Below, one piece after another: positions 54,185 through 63,607 of a stretch of 64,000 nt of DNA. Location: assembly GCA_963729575.1 (NCBI GenBank), contig CAVSOK010000031.1:13780-77779 (forward strand). Reading direction: 5' to 3'. The stretch's first letter is position 1; each line of letters begins with the position of its first letter. A program made the position numbers and the translations under genes. The stretch is from Tunicatimonas sp963729575. Lineage in GTDB: Bacteria > Bacteroidota > Bacteroidia > Cytophagales > Cyclobacteriaceae. The notes beneath the pieces are model-generated. The model saw only the letters and a list, made by a program, of their open reading frames with translations. It searched no databases and was not told the origin of the DNA.

Positions 54185-54745
54185 ATGGAAAAAATAGCAT
54201 TGGACGTAGTAGCGCTTACCGATAGCGAATCCCACCCAGGTAATTTCGCTTTAATACTGGAAGAGCGCCCCGTGGGGCGTCGTTTACCGATTATTATCGG
54301 TAAGGCTGAAGCCCAAGCGATTGCAATGGCTTTGGAAAATATGCAGCCCCAGCGTCCGCTCACTCACGATCTGTTTAAGCAAACGTTAGAAGCCCTTCAG
54401 GCTACATTAGAAGAAGTATTCATCTACAAATTGAAGGATAGTAGATTCTATGCTCAGCTTCAACTCAAAAATATGTCAGAAGAAGTAATCATAATAGAAG
54501 CTAGAAGCTCCGATGCGGTGGCTCTCTCCGTGCGCTTTGCTTGCCCTATTTATACTACTTCTGAAATACTGAACGCAGCAGGATTTGTTTCTGACTCAAT
54601 AGCAGTAGTAGATAAAAAGGGCCCCTTCTCGGATTATCCACTAGCGGAGTTGGAAGCATTATTAGCCAAGCTATTAGCCAAAGAAGACTACCAAAGTGCG
54701 GCTCGCATTCGTGACGTTATTGAGAGGAAGAAAAACAAAAAGTAA
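54185..54745 (+). CDS. Bifunctional nuclease family protein (DUF151 + UVR motif)
   Basis: A 186-residue protein from ATG 54185. The upstream in-frame extension is repeat-derived and is rejected. The BFN/DUF151 domain (RPVGRRLPIIIGKAEAQAIAMALENMQPQRPLTHDL, SDAVALSVRFACPIYTT) fills residues 1-130. The C-terminal LAKLLAKEDYQSAARIRDVIERK is a UVR (UvrB/C interaction) motif. Relatives have DNase/RNase activity in plants; the bacterial role is uncertain. Probably not part of the hydrogenase operon. Confidence 0.92.
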   Translation: MEKIALDVVALTDSESHPGNFALILEERPVGRRLPIIIGKAEAQAIAMALENMQPQRPLTHDLFKQTLEALQATLEEVFIYKLKDSRFYAQLQLKNMSEEVIIIEARSSDAVALSVRFACPIYTTSEILNAAGFVSDSIAVVDKKGPFSDYPLAELEALLAKLLAKEDYQSAARIRDVIERKKNKK

Positions 54746-55015
54746 CATATACGTATTAGCGTATTTTAATTACCTAGTTGAATCCACTCAAAGTAGTCTT
54801 TTTTCTACTGGTAAATTAGGGTTTATCGTTAATCAATTGGAACATATAATATTGGTTATTAGTGGGCTTTTGCAAGATCGGTAGGGAATGATAATAATAA
54901 ATTAACATAGATAACAATTCATTTACATAATGGTAAAATTGCCGTAACTGGCTGAAGGAGGTATAGTGCTAACTTGAACGCAGTTTTCATCAACAGTACA
55001 ACCTTAATTTTTACC

Positions 55016-56911
55016 ATGAAAAAGTGTTACTTATCCCTATTAGCAGTTGTCTTATTCTGCTACAATTCCTACGGCCAATTTTTCTTCGATGTTGAAGTCG
55101 ATACTGTCTGGCTACCCGAAACCGTGGTAATGCCACCCTCACCATTAAAGTACCAAGTCCTGTTTGTTGGTCAGTCCGATAAGGTGCAAACCACCGCTAC
55201 TAACGGAAATGCCGCCGGTGAAGCGCTGGCTAAGCAGTGGCACGATTTCATCGGATTCACTCCGGATTCGGAAAGCGACGATCTAGGCTGGATATCGGTG
55301 AACCATGAAATGATTGCTTCTAACGATAGCATTGGCGATGGCGGGGGAATGACCGTTTTTAAGGTGCGCCGCGACCCCAATACCGATACGCTGCAAGTAG
55401 TTGAACAAACCCTCTCTGATGGAAGAAATGGGATGTTCTTTAACGTAGACTTTGCCAACACTGTGGGCGAAACTGGTATGAACTGCGGTGGAATTACTTC
55501 TCCCGTAGACGGACGTATCTGGACTGCGGAAGAGTGGTACCGCACTAGTAATATTAGCATCTCTCGCCCTGACAGCGAAGGTCGTCCGGTAGGAGTACGA
55601 GATACCTCTAACTATACCATTACTACCGATATTCCCGGTGAGTTTGCGGGGGCCACTATTGAGAAGTTTCAGAACTTTAATTATATGGTAGAAATTGATC
55701 CTCGCGAAGCCAAAGCCATCCGTAAGCAGTACAACTGGGGTCGTCAACCCTTCGAGGGTGGGGCACTGATGCCCGATAACCAAACGGTATACCTGGGCGC
55801 CGATGCTACTCCCGGCTTGTTCACCAAATTTATTGCCGATACCCCAGGCGACTTCACCCGAGGCACTACCTACGTTTACAAGCACGATCTAAACGATTCT
55901 ATCAATGGCAACTGGGTAGAAATGGATAATATGTCATTGGACGAAATGCTGTATTTCGCCGATTCAGCCCTAATGGAAGGAGCCACTATGTATAATCGTT
56001 TAGAGTGGCTTACTCAATACGACGGGAAAGTTTATATGTCGGAAACCGGGCGCGATAATATTGGCGATCGCTTTGAAGAAGGTGCGGCTATGGGCGGAGT
56101 GCTGGATTATCACTGGCTAGAGCCGGTACGGGCGCGTCATCCCAATCTGGAAGCTAAAACTGATGATCAGGTGATCGACTTCGTTCGGGCAGGATTTTAC
56201 AATGACTATTACGGTCGGGTACTCGTTTACGATCCCGCAACCGATGAAGTAGAAACCTACCTAAACGGTGGCCCGTTCTACGAAGAATCACCCGAAGTTG
56301 GTGCTTATCCTGACAAGCATCTCACCAATCCTGATGGCTTAAACGTGATGGTGGTGAACGGTCAGCCGTACATGGTCATCAACGAAGACCTAAACGGTAC
56401 GTCTAACGCCCGCGTTCCGGCGGGTATTGGTAACCGTACTTGTGAGGCCTTCTTGTTAGATATGAATAAAGCGAACCCTACGGTGAATGATTTAGTACGT
56501 ATCTCCATTGTACCGGTAGGAGCCGAAGTAACTGGGGCACAACCTACTCCCGACGGAAAAACGTTGCTCCTGAACTCTCAGCACCCGTCTACCGACAATC
56601 CTTTCCCTTACAATAACTCGCTCACCTACGCTATCACCGGTTGGGACGATGCCGTTGCGGCCATCACCGCGGTGGAAGATCAAGTAACCGAGGTAGAAGG
56701 ATTGAAGTTCTGGGCCGATCACGTGCAGCGCGTGCTTCGTACTAGTGAGCGAGTAGATATGGCACTGTACGATGTAATGGGACGCCGCCTACGGGTCGTG
56801 CGTAACGTAACCGAAGTAGACGTTCACGATCTACAGTCCGGTACCTACATCATGCGAGCGTTTGGCCACGAATCCAATAAAGTGGTTGGTGCCAAATTCA
56901 TCTTAGAATAA
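55016..56911 (+). CDS. PhoX-like (DUF839) secreted phosphatase with T9SS sorting domain
   Basis: A 631-residue exported protein from ATG 55016; a TTG upstream is less likely. The signal peptide ends near SYGQ. The PhoX/DUF839 body has GWISVNHEMI, GMNCGGITSPVDGRIWTAEEW, MSETGRDNIGD and LTNPDGLNVM segments. PhoX enzymes are calcium/iron-dependent phosphatases, and the acidic and Glu/Asp motifs are present. The C terminus (ALYDVMGRRLRVVRNVTEVDVHDLQSGTYIMRA) is a short T9SS type A sorting domain, so it should be exported by T9SS instead of Tat. Followed by a clean terminator. Confidence 0.87.
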   Translation: MKKCYLSLLAVVLFCYNSYGQFFFDVEVDTVWLPETVVMPPSPLKYQVLFVGQSDKVQTTATNGNAAGEALAKQWHDFIGFTPDSESDDLGWISVNHEMIASNDSIGDGGGMTVFKVRRDPNTDTLQVVEQTLSDGRNGMFFNVDFANTVGETGMNCGGITSPVDGRIWTAEEWYRTSNISISRPDSEGRPVGVRDTSNYTITTDIPGEFAGATIEKFQNFNYMVEIDPREAKAIRKQYNWGRQPFEGGALMPDNQTVYLGADATPGLFTKFIADTPGDFTRGTTYVYKHDLNDSINGNWVEMDNMSLDEMLYFADSALMEGATMYNRLEWLTQYDGKVYMSETGRDNIGDRFEEGAAMGGVLDYHWLEPVRARHPNLEAKTDDQVIDFVRAGFYNDYYGRVLVYDPATDEVETYLNGGPFYEESPEVGAYPDKHLTNPDGLNVMVVNGQPYMVINEDLNGTSNARVPAGIGNRTCEAFLLDMNKANPTVNDLVRISIVPVGAEVTGAQPTPDGKTLLLNSQHPSTDNPFPYNNSLTYAITGWDDAVAAITAVEDQVTEVEGLKFWADHVQRVLRTSERVDMALYDVMGRRLRVVRNVTEVDVHDLQSGTYIMRAFGHESNKVVGAKFILE

Positions 56912-56929
56912 TATTTCTGACCTATCCGA

Positions 56930-56966
56930 AGGCTAAAGTGTACTGCGCTTTAGCCTTTTTTTCTCC
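56930..56966 (+). terminator. Intrinsic terminator after the PhoX-like gene
   Basis: A perfect 9-bp stem AGGCTAAAG / CTTTAGCCT (56930-56938 and 56948-56956) with a 9-nt loop, followed by a T-rich run. It ends the phoX-like transcript 19 nt after the stop and separates it from the peroxidase operon. Confidence 0.92.
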
Positions 56967-56980
56967 TAACCCTTTCTCCT

Positions 56981-58927
56981 ATGAAACGACTTCTACTATT
57001 ATTTTCGTGCTTGTTATTTATTGGAGTGATAATTACTTCATTCCGGCCCGAGCAGAAACAATTGTTAAGTCCGGCAGCCGAGGTGAAAACCCAATTTCTG
57101 AAAGATCTACGCACCTTTCAGACTGCTTGTGAGCGGTTGCACCAAGGCACCCAGCAACTTACCGAAGCGAACTTAAAGGATACTCAGCAGGCCTTTATCA
57201 GTGCCCGTTATGCCTACAAAACCATTGAGTTCCTGGCGGCCTATCTTGATGAAGAGTTCATAAGAAATAATATTAACGGAGCCCCGCTGCTATCGTTAGA
57301 ACCCAACGCTCCTCAGCTAAGCATTATTGAGCCCGAAGGCTTTCAGATACTAGAAGAAACTCTGTTTAGTGACGATCCTTTAACAGAGAAGGAAGCAATT
57401 GTCGCGTTTACCGAATCACTGAATCGTAGTGCTCAGGAGCTCTCGTATCTGCGCCAGACCTACCTCACCGACCGTCAGGTAATTGAAGCGGCTCGTATGG
57501 CGCTAATCCGCGTATTCACTCTGGGAGTAACTGGGTTTGATTCACCGGTGCTGGCGAATTCACTGCCGGAAGCTTCTCAGGTATTAGTTTCACTACAGAG
57601 GGCTATCCAACTATACATTCCGCTGGTTGAAACCAAAGACGCTAAGTTGGCCAACCGATTAGAAAGTATCATCGTGGAAGCGGTAGACTACCTAGCAGAA
57701 AACCAGGACTTTGATACGTTTGACCGGCTCAGTTTTTTGAAGAATTATGTTAATCCGTTGTACGCTGATTTGCTGAATGCTCAGTTGGCCCTTCAGATTG
57801 AAACCTACTACGAGACTACATCAACCAACCGTAAGCACTCGATCAACTACTTTGCGAAGAACATTTTTGCCGAAGATTTTCTCAATCCGTTTTACTACAC
57901 GCGGATGTCTTCTCAGCAGTACACCGATGCTACGGTACAGCTAGGTCGTACGCTCTTCTTCGACCCAATTTTATCCAAGAACAACGAGCGATCTTGTGCT
58001 TCTTGCCATCAACCGGAAAAAGCTTTCACCGATGGTTTACCTAAAAGCCTGGCAACCAATAATCAGGAAACCGTGAAACGTAACGCACCCACTTTGCTCA
58101 ATGCGGCTTACGCCGATCGGTACTTTTATGACCTACGTTCTGAAGTGCTAGAAGACCAAATGGACCACGTGGTATACGACCACCGGGAGTTTCAAACCAG
58201 CTATCTTTCAGTGTTTGGAAAGATTAAGAAAAGCAGCGATTATTTAGCGATGTTCGCAGAGGCCTTTCCCGAAATGAAAGACAATCAGGTAAACAAGCAT
58301 ACGATGACGACGGCTCTGGCCGCCTATATTGTTTCTCTAAAGAGCTTCTCTTCTCTGTTTGATCAGTACGTTCGCAACGAGCAGGAAGAATTAGATGCTT
58401 CAGCGAAGCGGGGGTTTAATCTGTTTATGGGAAAAGCCGCTTGTGGTACTTGTCACTTTGCTCCTACGTTTAATGGCTTGGTTCCGCCCATCTATCACGA
58501 GTCCGAATCGGAGGTGCTAGGGGTACCCAATACCACCGATACGGCATCAATGGAAATGGATGCGGATTTGGGGCGATCTTTAGGTGTGATCAAGGAGTAC
58601 GTAGATTTTTATAAGCATTCCTTCAAAACTACTACCGTTCGTAATGCAGCTTTAACCGCTCCCTACATGCACAATGGAGTGTACGAAACCCTGGAAGAAG
58701 TGGTAGATTTCTACAACCAGGGTGGAGGAGAAGGCCTGGGGCTGCATGTTCCCTACCAAACCCTGCCGCCCGATCCGCTTAATCTAAGCGAACAAGAACA
58801 AGCGGATTTAGTAGCATTCATGGAAGCTCTGACTGATACATCTCAGGTAAATCAAATTCCTCAGAAATTGCCTACATTCGCTGAAAATGAGGATTGGAAC
58901 CAACGTAAAGTTGGTGGTACGTACTAA
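56981..58927 (+). CDS. Di-haem cytochrome c peroxidase with N-terminal helical domain
   Basis: A 648-residue exported protein. The signal (LLLLFSCLLFIGVII) is followed by a helical region to about residue 290 resembling imelysin-like domains (LKDLRTFQTACERLHQGTQQLTEANL). The CcpA/MauG-type domain has two haem motifs: CASCH (Cys339-His343) and CGTCH (Cys488-His492). TTVRNAALTAPYMHNGVYETLEEVVDFYN near the end carries the conserved peroxidase pocket. It reduces hydrogen peroxide in the periplasm, or acts as a MauG-like oxidase. The N-terminal domain is an addition to the normal 330-residue enzyme; in Bacteroidota such fusions are linked to iron/haem uptake. Its stop overlaps the next ATG. Confidence 0.87.
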   Translation: MKRLLLLFSCLLFIGVIITSFRPEQKQLLSPAAEVKTQFLKDLRTFQTACERLHQGTQQLTEANLKDTQQAFISARYAYKTIEFLAAYLDEEFIRNNINGAPLLSLEPNAPQLSIIEPEGFQILEETLFSDDPLTEKEAIVAFTESLNRSAQELSYLRQTYLTDRQVIEAARMALIRVFTLGVTGFDSPVLANSLPEASQVLVSLQRAIQLYIPLVETKDAKLANRLESIIVEAVDYLAENQDFDTFDRLSFLKNYVNPLYADLLNAQLALQIETYYETTSTNRKHSINYFAKNIFAEDFLNPFYYTRMSSQQYTDATVQLGRTLFFDPILSKNNERSCASCHQPEKAFTDGLPKSLATNNQETVKRNAPTLLNAAYADRYFYDLRSEVLEDQMDHVVYDHREFQTSYLSVFGKIKKSSDYLAMFAEAFPEMKDNQVNKHTMTTALAAYIVSLKSFSSLFDQYVRNEQEELDASAKRGFNLFMGKAACGTCHFAPTFNGLVPPIYHESESEVLGVPNTTDTASMEMDADLGRSLGVIKEYVDFYKHSFKTTTVRNAALTAPYMHNGVYETLEEVVDFYNQGGGEGLGLHVPYQTLPPDPLNLSEQEQADLVAFMEALTDTSQVNQIPQKLPTFAENEDWNQRKVGGTY

Positions 58928-61900
58928 TGATATTCCTTCGCTGCCAACTTCTACTGATTGTCCTTTCTCTAGGGATAGTCGCTAATGGAAAAGGGCAAAC
59001 TATAAGCAGTTTGCCTGAAGGAGAAATATATCAGTTTAAGATTATTGAAGACGGAGTCTACCGAGTTGATTACGATTTACTAAAGAAAGCTGGGTTAGCG
59101 GTTGATCAGTTAAATCCGAACCAGATACACGTTTATAGCCAGCGGGGAGGTTCTTTACCTCAAAGTAATTCAGCATTTACGCCTCAGTTGGTGGAGTTGG
59201 CTGTTCATCCGGTGGGTTTTGAGGATAATGTATTTAATGAGGATGATTACTTTCTGGTATACGCCGAGGGGCCGGACCAGATGACGTACGATCTACTTAG
59301 CAACTTTTATACGGTAGAGCAGAATCCTTACGCCCGGGAAAATTCTTTGTTTTTGGTTATTGAGGATAAACCGGCTAGTGTCGTACCTAATAAGCCTAGT
59401 ATTGCCTTTGGCTGGGGCGCGCCGGTAGAAAGCTACGTGGGAGTCTATCATCACGAGGAGCATAAAACTAACATCGTTCATTCGGGGCGGGAGTGGTTTG
59501 GCGAGGCCTTGGAAGAAGAAACGCCTACCGTAACGATTCCCTTCTCAACCGGAGCCGTGCTAAGTGGGGCGGAAGCAAAATTACAATCATCCATAGTTTC
59601 TATTTCCGGCAGAAGTTCTCGCTACGAGGTTTCGCTAAATCGTCAGGTGGTGGGAACGCTAGAACCAACGGCGGCGCAGCAAACGCTGTACGGCTACCGC
59701 GGACGAGCAGCTACCGAACTGCATAGTATTCAGCTCGACGATGAAGTTTCCAATACGTTATCAGTACAAATCAGTACGACGACCGACGGCGGAGCTGGTT
59801 ACCTGGATTATGTAACGCTCAATGTGGAGCAACCACTTCGCTACGATGGGCAGCCCACCCGTTTTCGCAATCCCCTGATGAGTACACACAGTGTTTCTCA
59901 GTTTCGGGTTCAACAACCTACTGATGAAATGTTGATTTGGGATATTACCGATCCACTACAGGTGCAGCAGCAGCAATGGAATTTGGTAAACGAACGAGCT
60001 AGATTTCAGGTGTTTGCCGATACCATTCGGGAGTACATTATGTTTGAGCCGACCACAATGACGCAACAGCCAGCGTTCACCGGAAAAGTGGTTCACCGCG
60101 ATATTCTCAGTCAAGAAACCCCTGAACTACTAATTATCACTACCGAAGCTCTGCAAGCACAAGCCGAGCGGTTGGCGCAGTTTCGGCAGGAACACGACGG
60201 ACTCACTACTCAGATTGCTCTTCTGCCGGACATCTACCGAACGTTTTCTTCGGGGCGGCAGGATGTAACGGCTATTCGCAATTATATTCGCCATCTTTAC
60301 CAAAAAAGCGATGCGTTGCGCTACGTTTTGCTGTTTGGCGATGCTTCTTACGATTACCTCAGTACGGAGAATAATACCAATGTAGTTCCCACTTACCAAT
60401 CGCATGAATCGCTGCACAACGTACACAGCTACGCTTCCGATGATTACTTTGGGTTTCTGGAGCCAGCAGAAGGAGCGTGGCGAGAGTCTACCCAATCAAT
60501 TCCTCACGATTTAGACGTAGCCATTGGGCGGATTCCGATCAATACTTCCGAAGAAGCAGCTACGGTAGTGGATAAGCTTATTCACTACGCATCGAGTCCG
60601 GAGGCGTTCGGAAAGTGGAAGCAACAGCTACTGTTTGTCGCCGACGATGGCGATGAGAATAAGCATCAACGTCGTTCCGACTTTCTAGCATCTCAGACGG
60701 AATCGCAAACAATATTTCACGCTGAGCGGCTGTTCATGGATGCTTATCCGCAGGAAGAACGTTCGGCACCGCTCATCCGGGAAAAATTGGATCAGCATAT
60801 TGAGAAGGGAGCTTTTCTGGTAGACTTTATTGGGCACGGCGGGGAAACTGCCTGGACTGATGAGCGAATTCTGGATTTACCCATGATTGACAGTTGGGAA
60901 AATTACGACCGCCTCCCCATCTTTTTAACGGCTACCTGCGAGTTTGGCCGCTACGACGATCCCCGGCGACAGTCCGGAGCCGAACGAGCTTTGTTACATC
61001 CGGAAGGTGGAGCCATAGCGATGCTCACTACGGCCCGCCCGGTATTTACCGGAGCCAACTTCGAGATCAGTTCCGCTTTCTACGAAGTGTTTACCCAAAA
61101 ACTCGCCAGCGAAGCCCGAACCGGCAAAGTACGCCTCGGTGATATCTTTCGAGAAACGAAGAACCGAGGCATCTCCGGAACCTCCAATCGTAATTTCACC
61201 CTGCTGGGCGATCCATCTATGGCATTAGCCATTCCTGAACGAACCGCCACGATCACTGACTGGCAAACCTCTCCTGCTTCAGGAGATACTTTGCGGCCTT
61301 TACAACACGTAACGTTGCAAGGAGAGATACAACATAGCACCAACCGGGATGCCCAGTTTAACGGAACTATCTACGTAGATTTTTTCGCTCAGTCTGAGCA
61401 AAAGTCTACGTTAGGTTCGGAAGGTACGGAGGTACTGGAGTATACCGACCGGAGCGCCCGGCTTTTTCAGGGGAAGGCTAGTGTAAAGGACGGGGCTTTC
61501 ACGGCTACGTTACGCGTTCCCAAAAACCTTTCATCAGAGATTGGTAGCGGAAATATCCGGTTGTACGCTGAAGACCCCCAACGTCAGGTAGAAGCGATGG
61601 GACGCTTTGATCAGTTTACGTTGGGTGGCGAGCCAGTAGATGCTGAAGCAGACCTTTCGCCTCCCGAAATACGTCTGTTTCTTAACCAGATCAGTTACCC
61701 CGCCACCACGACCGTATATAATCGCCCAACTCTGCTAGTAGAGTTAGCTGACCCTAGCGGAATCAATACGCTACCCGGTGAACATGCCATTCATCTATCT
61801 ATTGATGGTAATACCACTCGGGAAATTCAAGATTGGTACGAAACTGAATTAGACAATTCGCAAGCGGGTAGCATTGCTTTTCCACTGGCTTATCTACCTC

Positions 61901-62295
61901 CGGGTAAGCATAGCCTTACGGTGCAGGCATCCGACACGTATCTTAATACCGCTCGGCAAACCTTAGACTTTACTATTGTAGCTGATTCAATATTTATTTT
62001 AGAAACCTTCTCGGTATACCCCAACCCCACGGTTGACGAAGTGTCGTTTAATTTCTCGGTAAGCCCGGATAGTAAACCTGCGCGAGTGGAGATTCATTTG
62101 TTCTCACCAATTGGAGAATTAATGGCTAAGTGGCAGGAGGGTTTTGATCAGCAAAACCAAGATTTACTTATTCGTCGTTCACTGATCACCGATATTCCAG
62201 TTACCCTAATGCCCGGAGTGTACCCTTTTCGGTTCTATCTTTACGATGAGCAAAACCAAGTAGTCAGCCGCACCGGCAAGCTGGTCTTTCAGTAG
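58927..62295 (+). CDS. PorU2-like T9SS C25 cysteine peptidase/sortase
   Basis: A 1122-residue secreted protein whose ATG overlaps the peroxidase stop (TAATG), so translation is coupled. Signal peptide ends near NGKGQ. The C25 gingipain-type domain has His637 (FIGHGGETAW) and Cys671 (LTATCEFGRYDD), the catalytic dyad. A C-terminal domain (YPNPTVDEVSFNFS, then LFSPIGELMAKW) resembles a T9SS sorting domain. In the family PorU and PorU2 cleave the sorting signal of T9SS cargo and attach it to the surface. The general C25 call is strong; PorU2 versus another gingipain-like peptidase is inferred. The window contains cargo (19882-24219, 55016-56911). Confidence 0.85.
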   Translation: MIFLRCQLLLIVLSLGIVANGKGQTISSLPEGEIYQFKIIEDGVYRVDYDLLKKAGLAVDQLNPNQIHVYSQRGGSLPQSNSAFTPQLVELAVHPVGFEDNVFNEDDYFLVYAEGPDQMTYDLLSNFYTVEQNPYARENSLFLVIEDKPASVVPNKPSIAFGWGAPVESYVGVYHHEEHKTNIVHSGREWFGEALEEETPTVTIPFSTGAVLSGAEAKLQSSIVSISGRSSRYEVSLNRQVVGTLEPTAAQQTLYGYRGRAATELHSIQLDDEVSNTLSVQISTTTDGGAGYLDYVTLNVEQPLRYDGQPTRFRNPLMSTHSVSQFRVQQPTDEMLIWDITDPLQVQQQQWNLVNERARFQVFADTIREYIMFEPTTMTQQPAFTGKVVHRDILSQETPELLIITTEALQAQAERLAQFRQEHDGLTTQIALLPDIYRTFSSGRQDVTAIRNYIRHLYQKSDALRYVLLFGDASYDYLSTENNTNVVPTYQSHESLHNVHSYASDDYFGFLEPAEGAWRESTQSIPHDLDVAIGRIPINTSEEAATVVDKLIHYASSPEAFGKWKQQLLFVADDGDENKHQRRSDFLASQTESQTIFHAERLFMDAYPQEERSAPLIREKLDQHIEKGAFLVDFIGHGGETAWTDERILDLPMIDSWENYDRLPIFLTATCEFGRYDDPRRQSGAERALLHPEGGAIAMLTTARPVFTGANFEISSAFYEVFTQKLASEARTGKVRLGDIFRETKNRGISGTSNRNFTLLGDPSMALAIPERTATITDWQTSPASGDTLRPLQHVTLQGEIQHSTNRDAQFNGTIYVDFFAQSEQKSTLGSEGTEVLEYTDRSARLFQGKASVKDGAFTATLRVPKNLSSEIGSGNIRLYAEDPQRQVEAMGRFDQFTLGGEPVDAEADLSPPEIRLFLNQISYPATTTVYNRPTLLVELADPSGINTLPGEHAIHLSIDGNTTREIQDWYETELDNSQAGSIAFPLAYLPPGKHSLTVQASDTYLNTARQTLDFTIVADSIFILETFSVYPNPTVDEVSFNFSVSPDSKPARVEIHLFSPIGELMAKWQEGFDQQNQDLLIRRSLITDIPVTLMPGVYPFRFYLYDEQNQVVSRTGKLVFQ

Positions 62296-62585
62296 GAAGT
62301 TCGAGGAGATAATACACCGCTGGTGGCAGGATGGTCAATTGATTATCCGCTGTGCTCAAACGGCTGCCAGTGAAGAAGAACAAAAAGCAGACCGGTTACC
62401 GGGGGTTTACTGGGAAGATCTGTGAACTCTACTTAATATTGTTAAAGGCTATTATAGAAATCTTATTGTCCCTCATTCTTCGGCTACTTCGCAGGTGGGC
62501 TTACCTGAGAAGCAGAGTTCCACAGCCATCACTTTGAAGGCTCTGTCGGAGCGCCTTTTTTCTTGTTTCATATCAGCTAAGTTAA
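62296..62585. other. Intergenic region with possible weak terminator
   Basis: A 290-nt region after the sortase. The stretch near 62536-62565 (AAGGCTC ... GAGCGCC followed by TTTTTT) could act as a weak terminator with a bulged stem. A frame at 62297-62424 has a coding-like look but no homology I know, and I do not call it a gene. Confidence 0.35.
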
Positions 62586-63266
62586 GGTTTATCAGGCTCA
62601 ACTTACTGTCCACTCAAAGGTAGCAAGTTCACTTACGATACAAGCGAACATGAAAGCACTCTAAGAGATCGTATTCAAGCCCGTAACATCTACCGCCAAA
62701 CGTGGCAAAAAGACCCCACGGGAAAAGTGCTCATCCACGCTGGATACGGTCATATTTTTGAAACCGGAAGCATTGAGTACGAACCTATGGGCTATCAGCT
62801 AAGGAACTTGGCGAACCAAGATGTTCTAACGATAGATCAGGAAAATATGGTAAGCTTTCCTGATGTTACTCAGCAGCACTTCTACTACCAGGAAGCGAAG
62901 AAGAAGTTTGATCTGGCGGATCCGACTGTCTTTTTAGATGAAGAAGGCAAAGTGATCGTAGATCCGGTACAATCTTTAGGAATTGATGTCCAGGTATATC
63001 ATCCAAAGACCAATTTTGTGCGCGGAAGACCGCATTGGTTATAAAGAAAGGGCGTTAAGCAAATACCTCTTACCGCTGAAGTGCTCCAGTACGAGGGAAG
63101 TTTGATTCAAGCGGTACCTCCGGGTGAAACGAAAGATGCAATACCGGTAGATCAGTTTGTTATATCGGAAGAGAAGGCTTTTCTACTAGAACCGGGTAGT
63201 TATAATCTGAGGATCATTAATTGCGAAGGAGCTTTAATGGCTACTTTAGATTTAAAGGTAAATTAA
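62586..63266 (+). pseudogene. Truncated remnant of an EreA/ChaN-like protein
   Basis: One continuous frame, with no start of its own, carries SKFTYDTSEHESTLRDRI and KVLIHAGYGHIFETGS followed by PMGYQLRNLANQDVLTIDQE. This is the C-terminal part of a Bacteroidota protein family whose hallmark is a GYGHI segment. A TAA at 63042-63044 interrupts it, after which the same frame resumes (RKGVKQIPLTAEVLQYEG to the real-looking end LDLKVN at 63266). The N-terminal half is absent. Therefore a dead, truncated gene. Its fold class resembles the broken gene at 37141-38364, which has an equivalent GQWGAIHI segment. Confidence 0.65.
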
Positions 63267-63389
63267 AAGCATTAACTCTCGAGGGTGGCAGTTCCGAAAA
63301 GTCACCAGATGAATATTTTACAAAAAATGAAAAGTACAGATAGTAAGTCTTTTCGCAGAAATCGTACGAAAAATTTGTAAATTTCACTT

Positions 63390-63596
63390 ATGAAAATAAC
63401 CATAGAAGTTACCGATACTACTGAACTTGAGAAAGTATTAGTCGCTCTAAAAACCCTTCACGTAGAAATAAATCATTCCTACCCCTCTGTTACAAAAGGT
63501 GATAAAAGTATTGATACTCAAGACTTATTTGGTATTTGGAAAAAGAAGCCCAGAACATTGGCGGAAATCAGGTCTAAAGCTTGGGAACGTAGTTAA
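63390..63596 (+). CDS. VapB-like antitoxin
   Basis: A 68-residue protein. A beta-start (MKITIEVTDTTELEKVLVALKTL) is followed by a flexible linker and a C-terminal segment (DLFGIWKKKPRTLAEIRSKAWERS) of the kind that docks onto PIN-domain toxins. It lies 11 nt upstream of the PIN toxin gene. It should neutralise the toxin and may repress the operon, although no classic DNA-binding domain is evident. Confidence 0.75.
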   Translation: MKITIEVTDTTELEKVLVALKTLHVEINHSYPSVTKGDKSIDTQDLFGIWKKKPRTLAEIRSKAWERS

Positions 63597-63607
63597 TGGC
63601 TTAGAGT

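Noticed and set aside
55283..55885. 200-aa minus-strand frame opposite the PhoX-like gene
   Set aside because: Antisense shadow of a strongly supported gene, with no recognisable protein features.
62352..62537. 61-aa frame downstream of the sortase
   Set aside because: Basic, Leu-rich composition, no known motif, and it lies in a region of gene debris; not supported as a gene.
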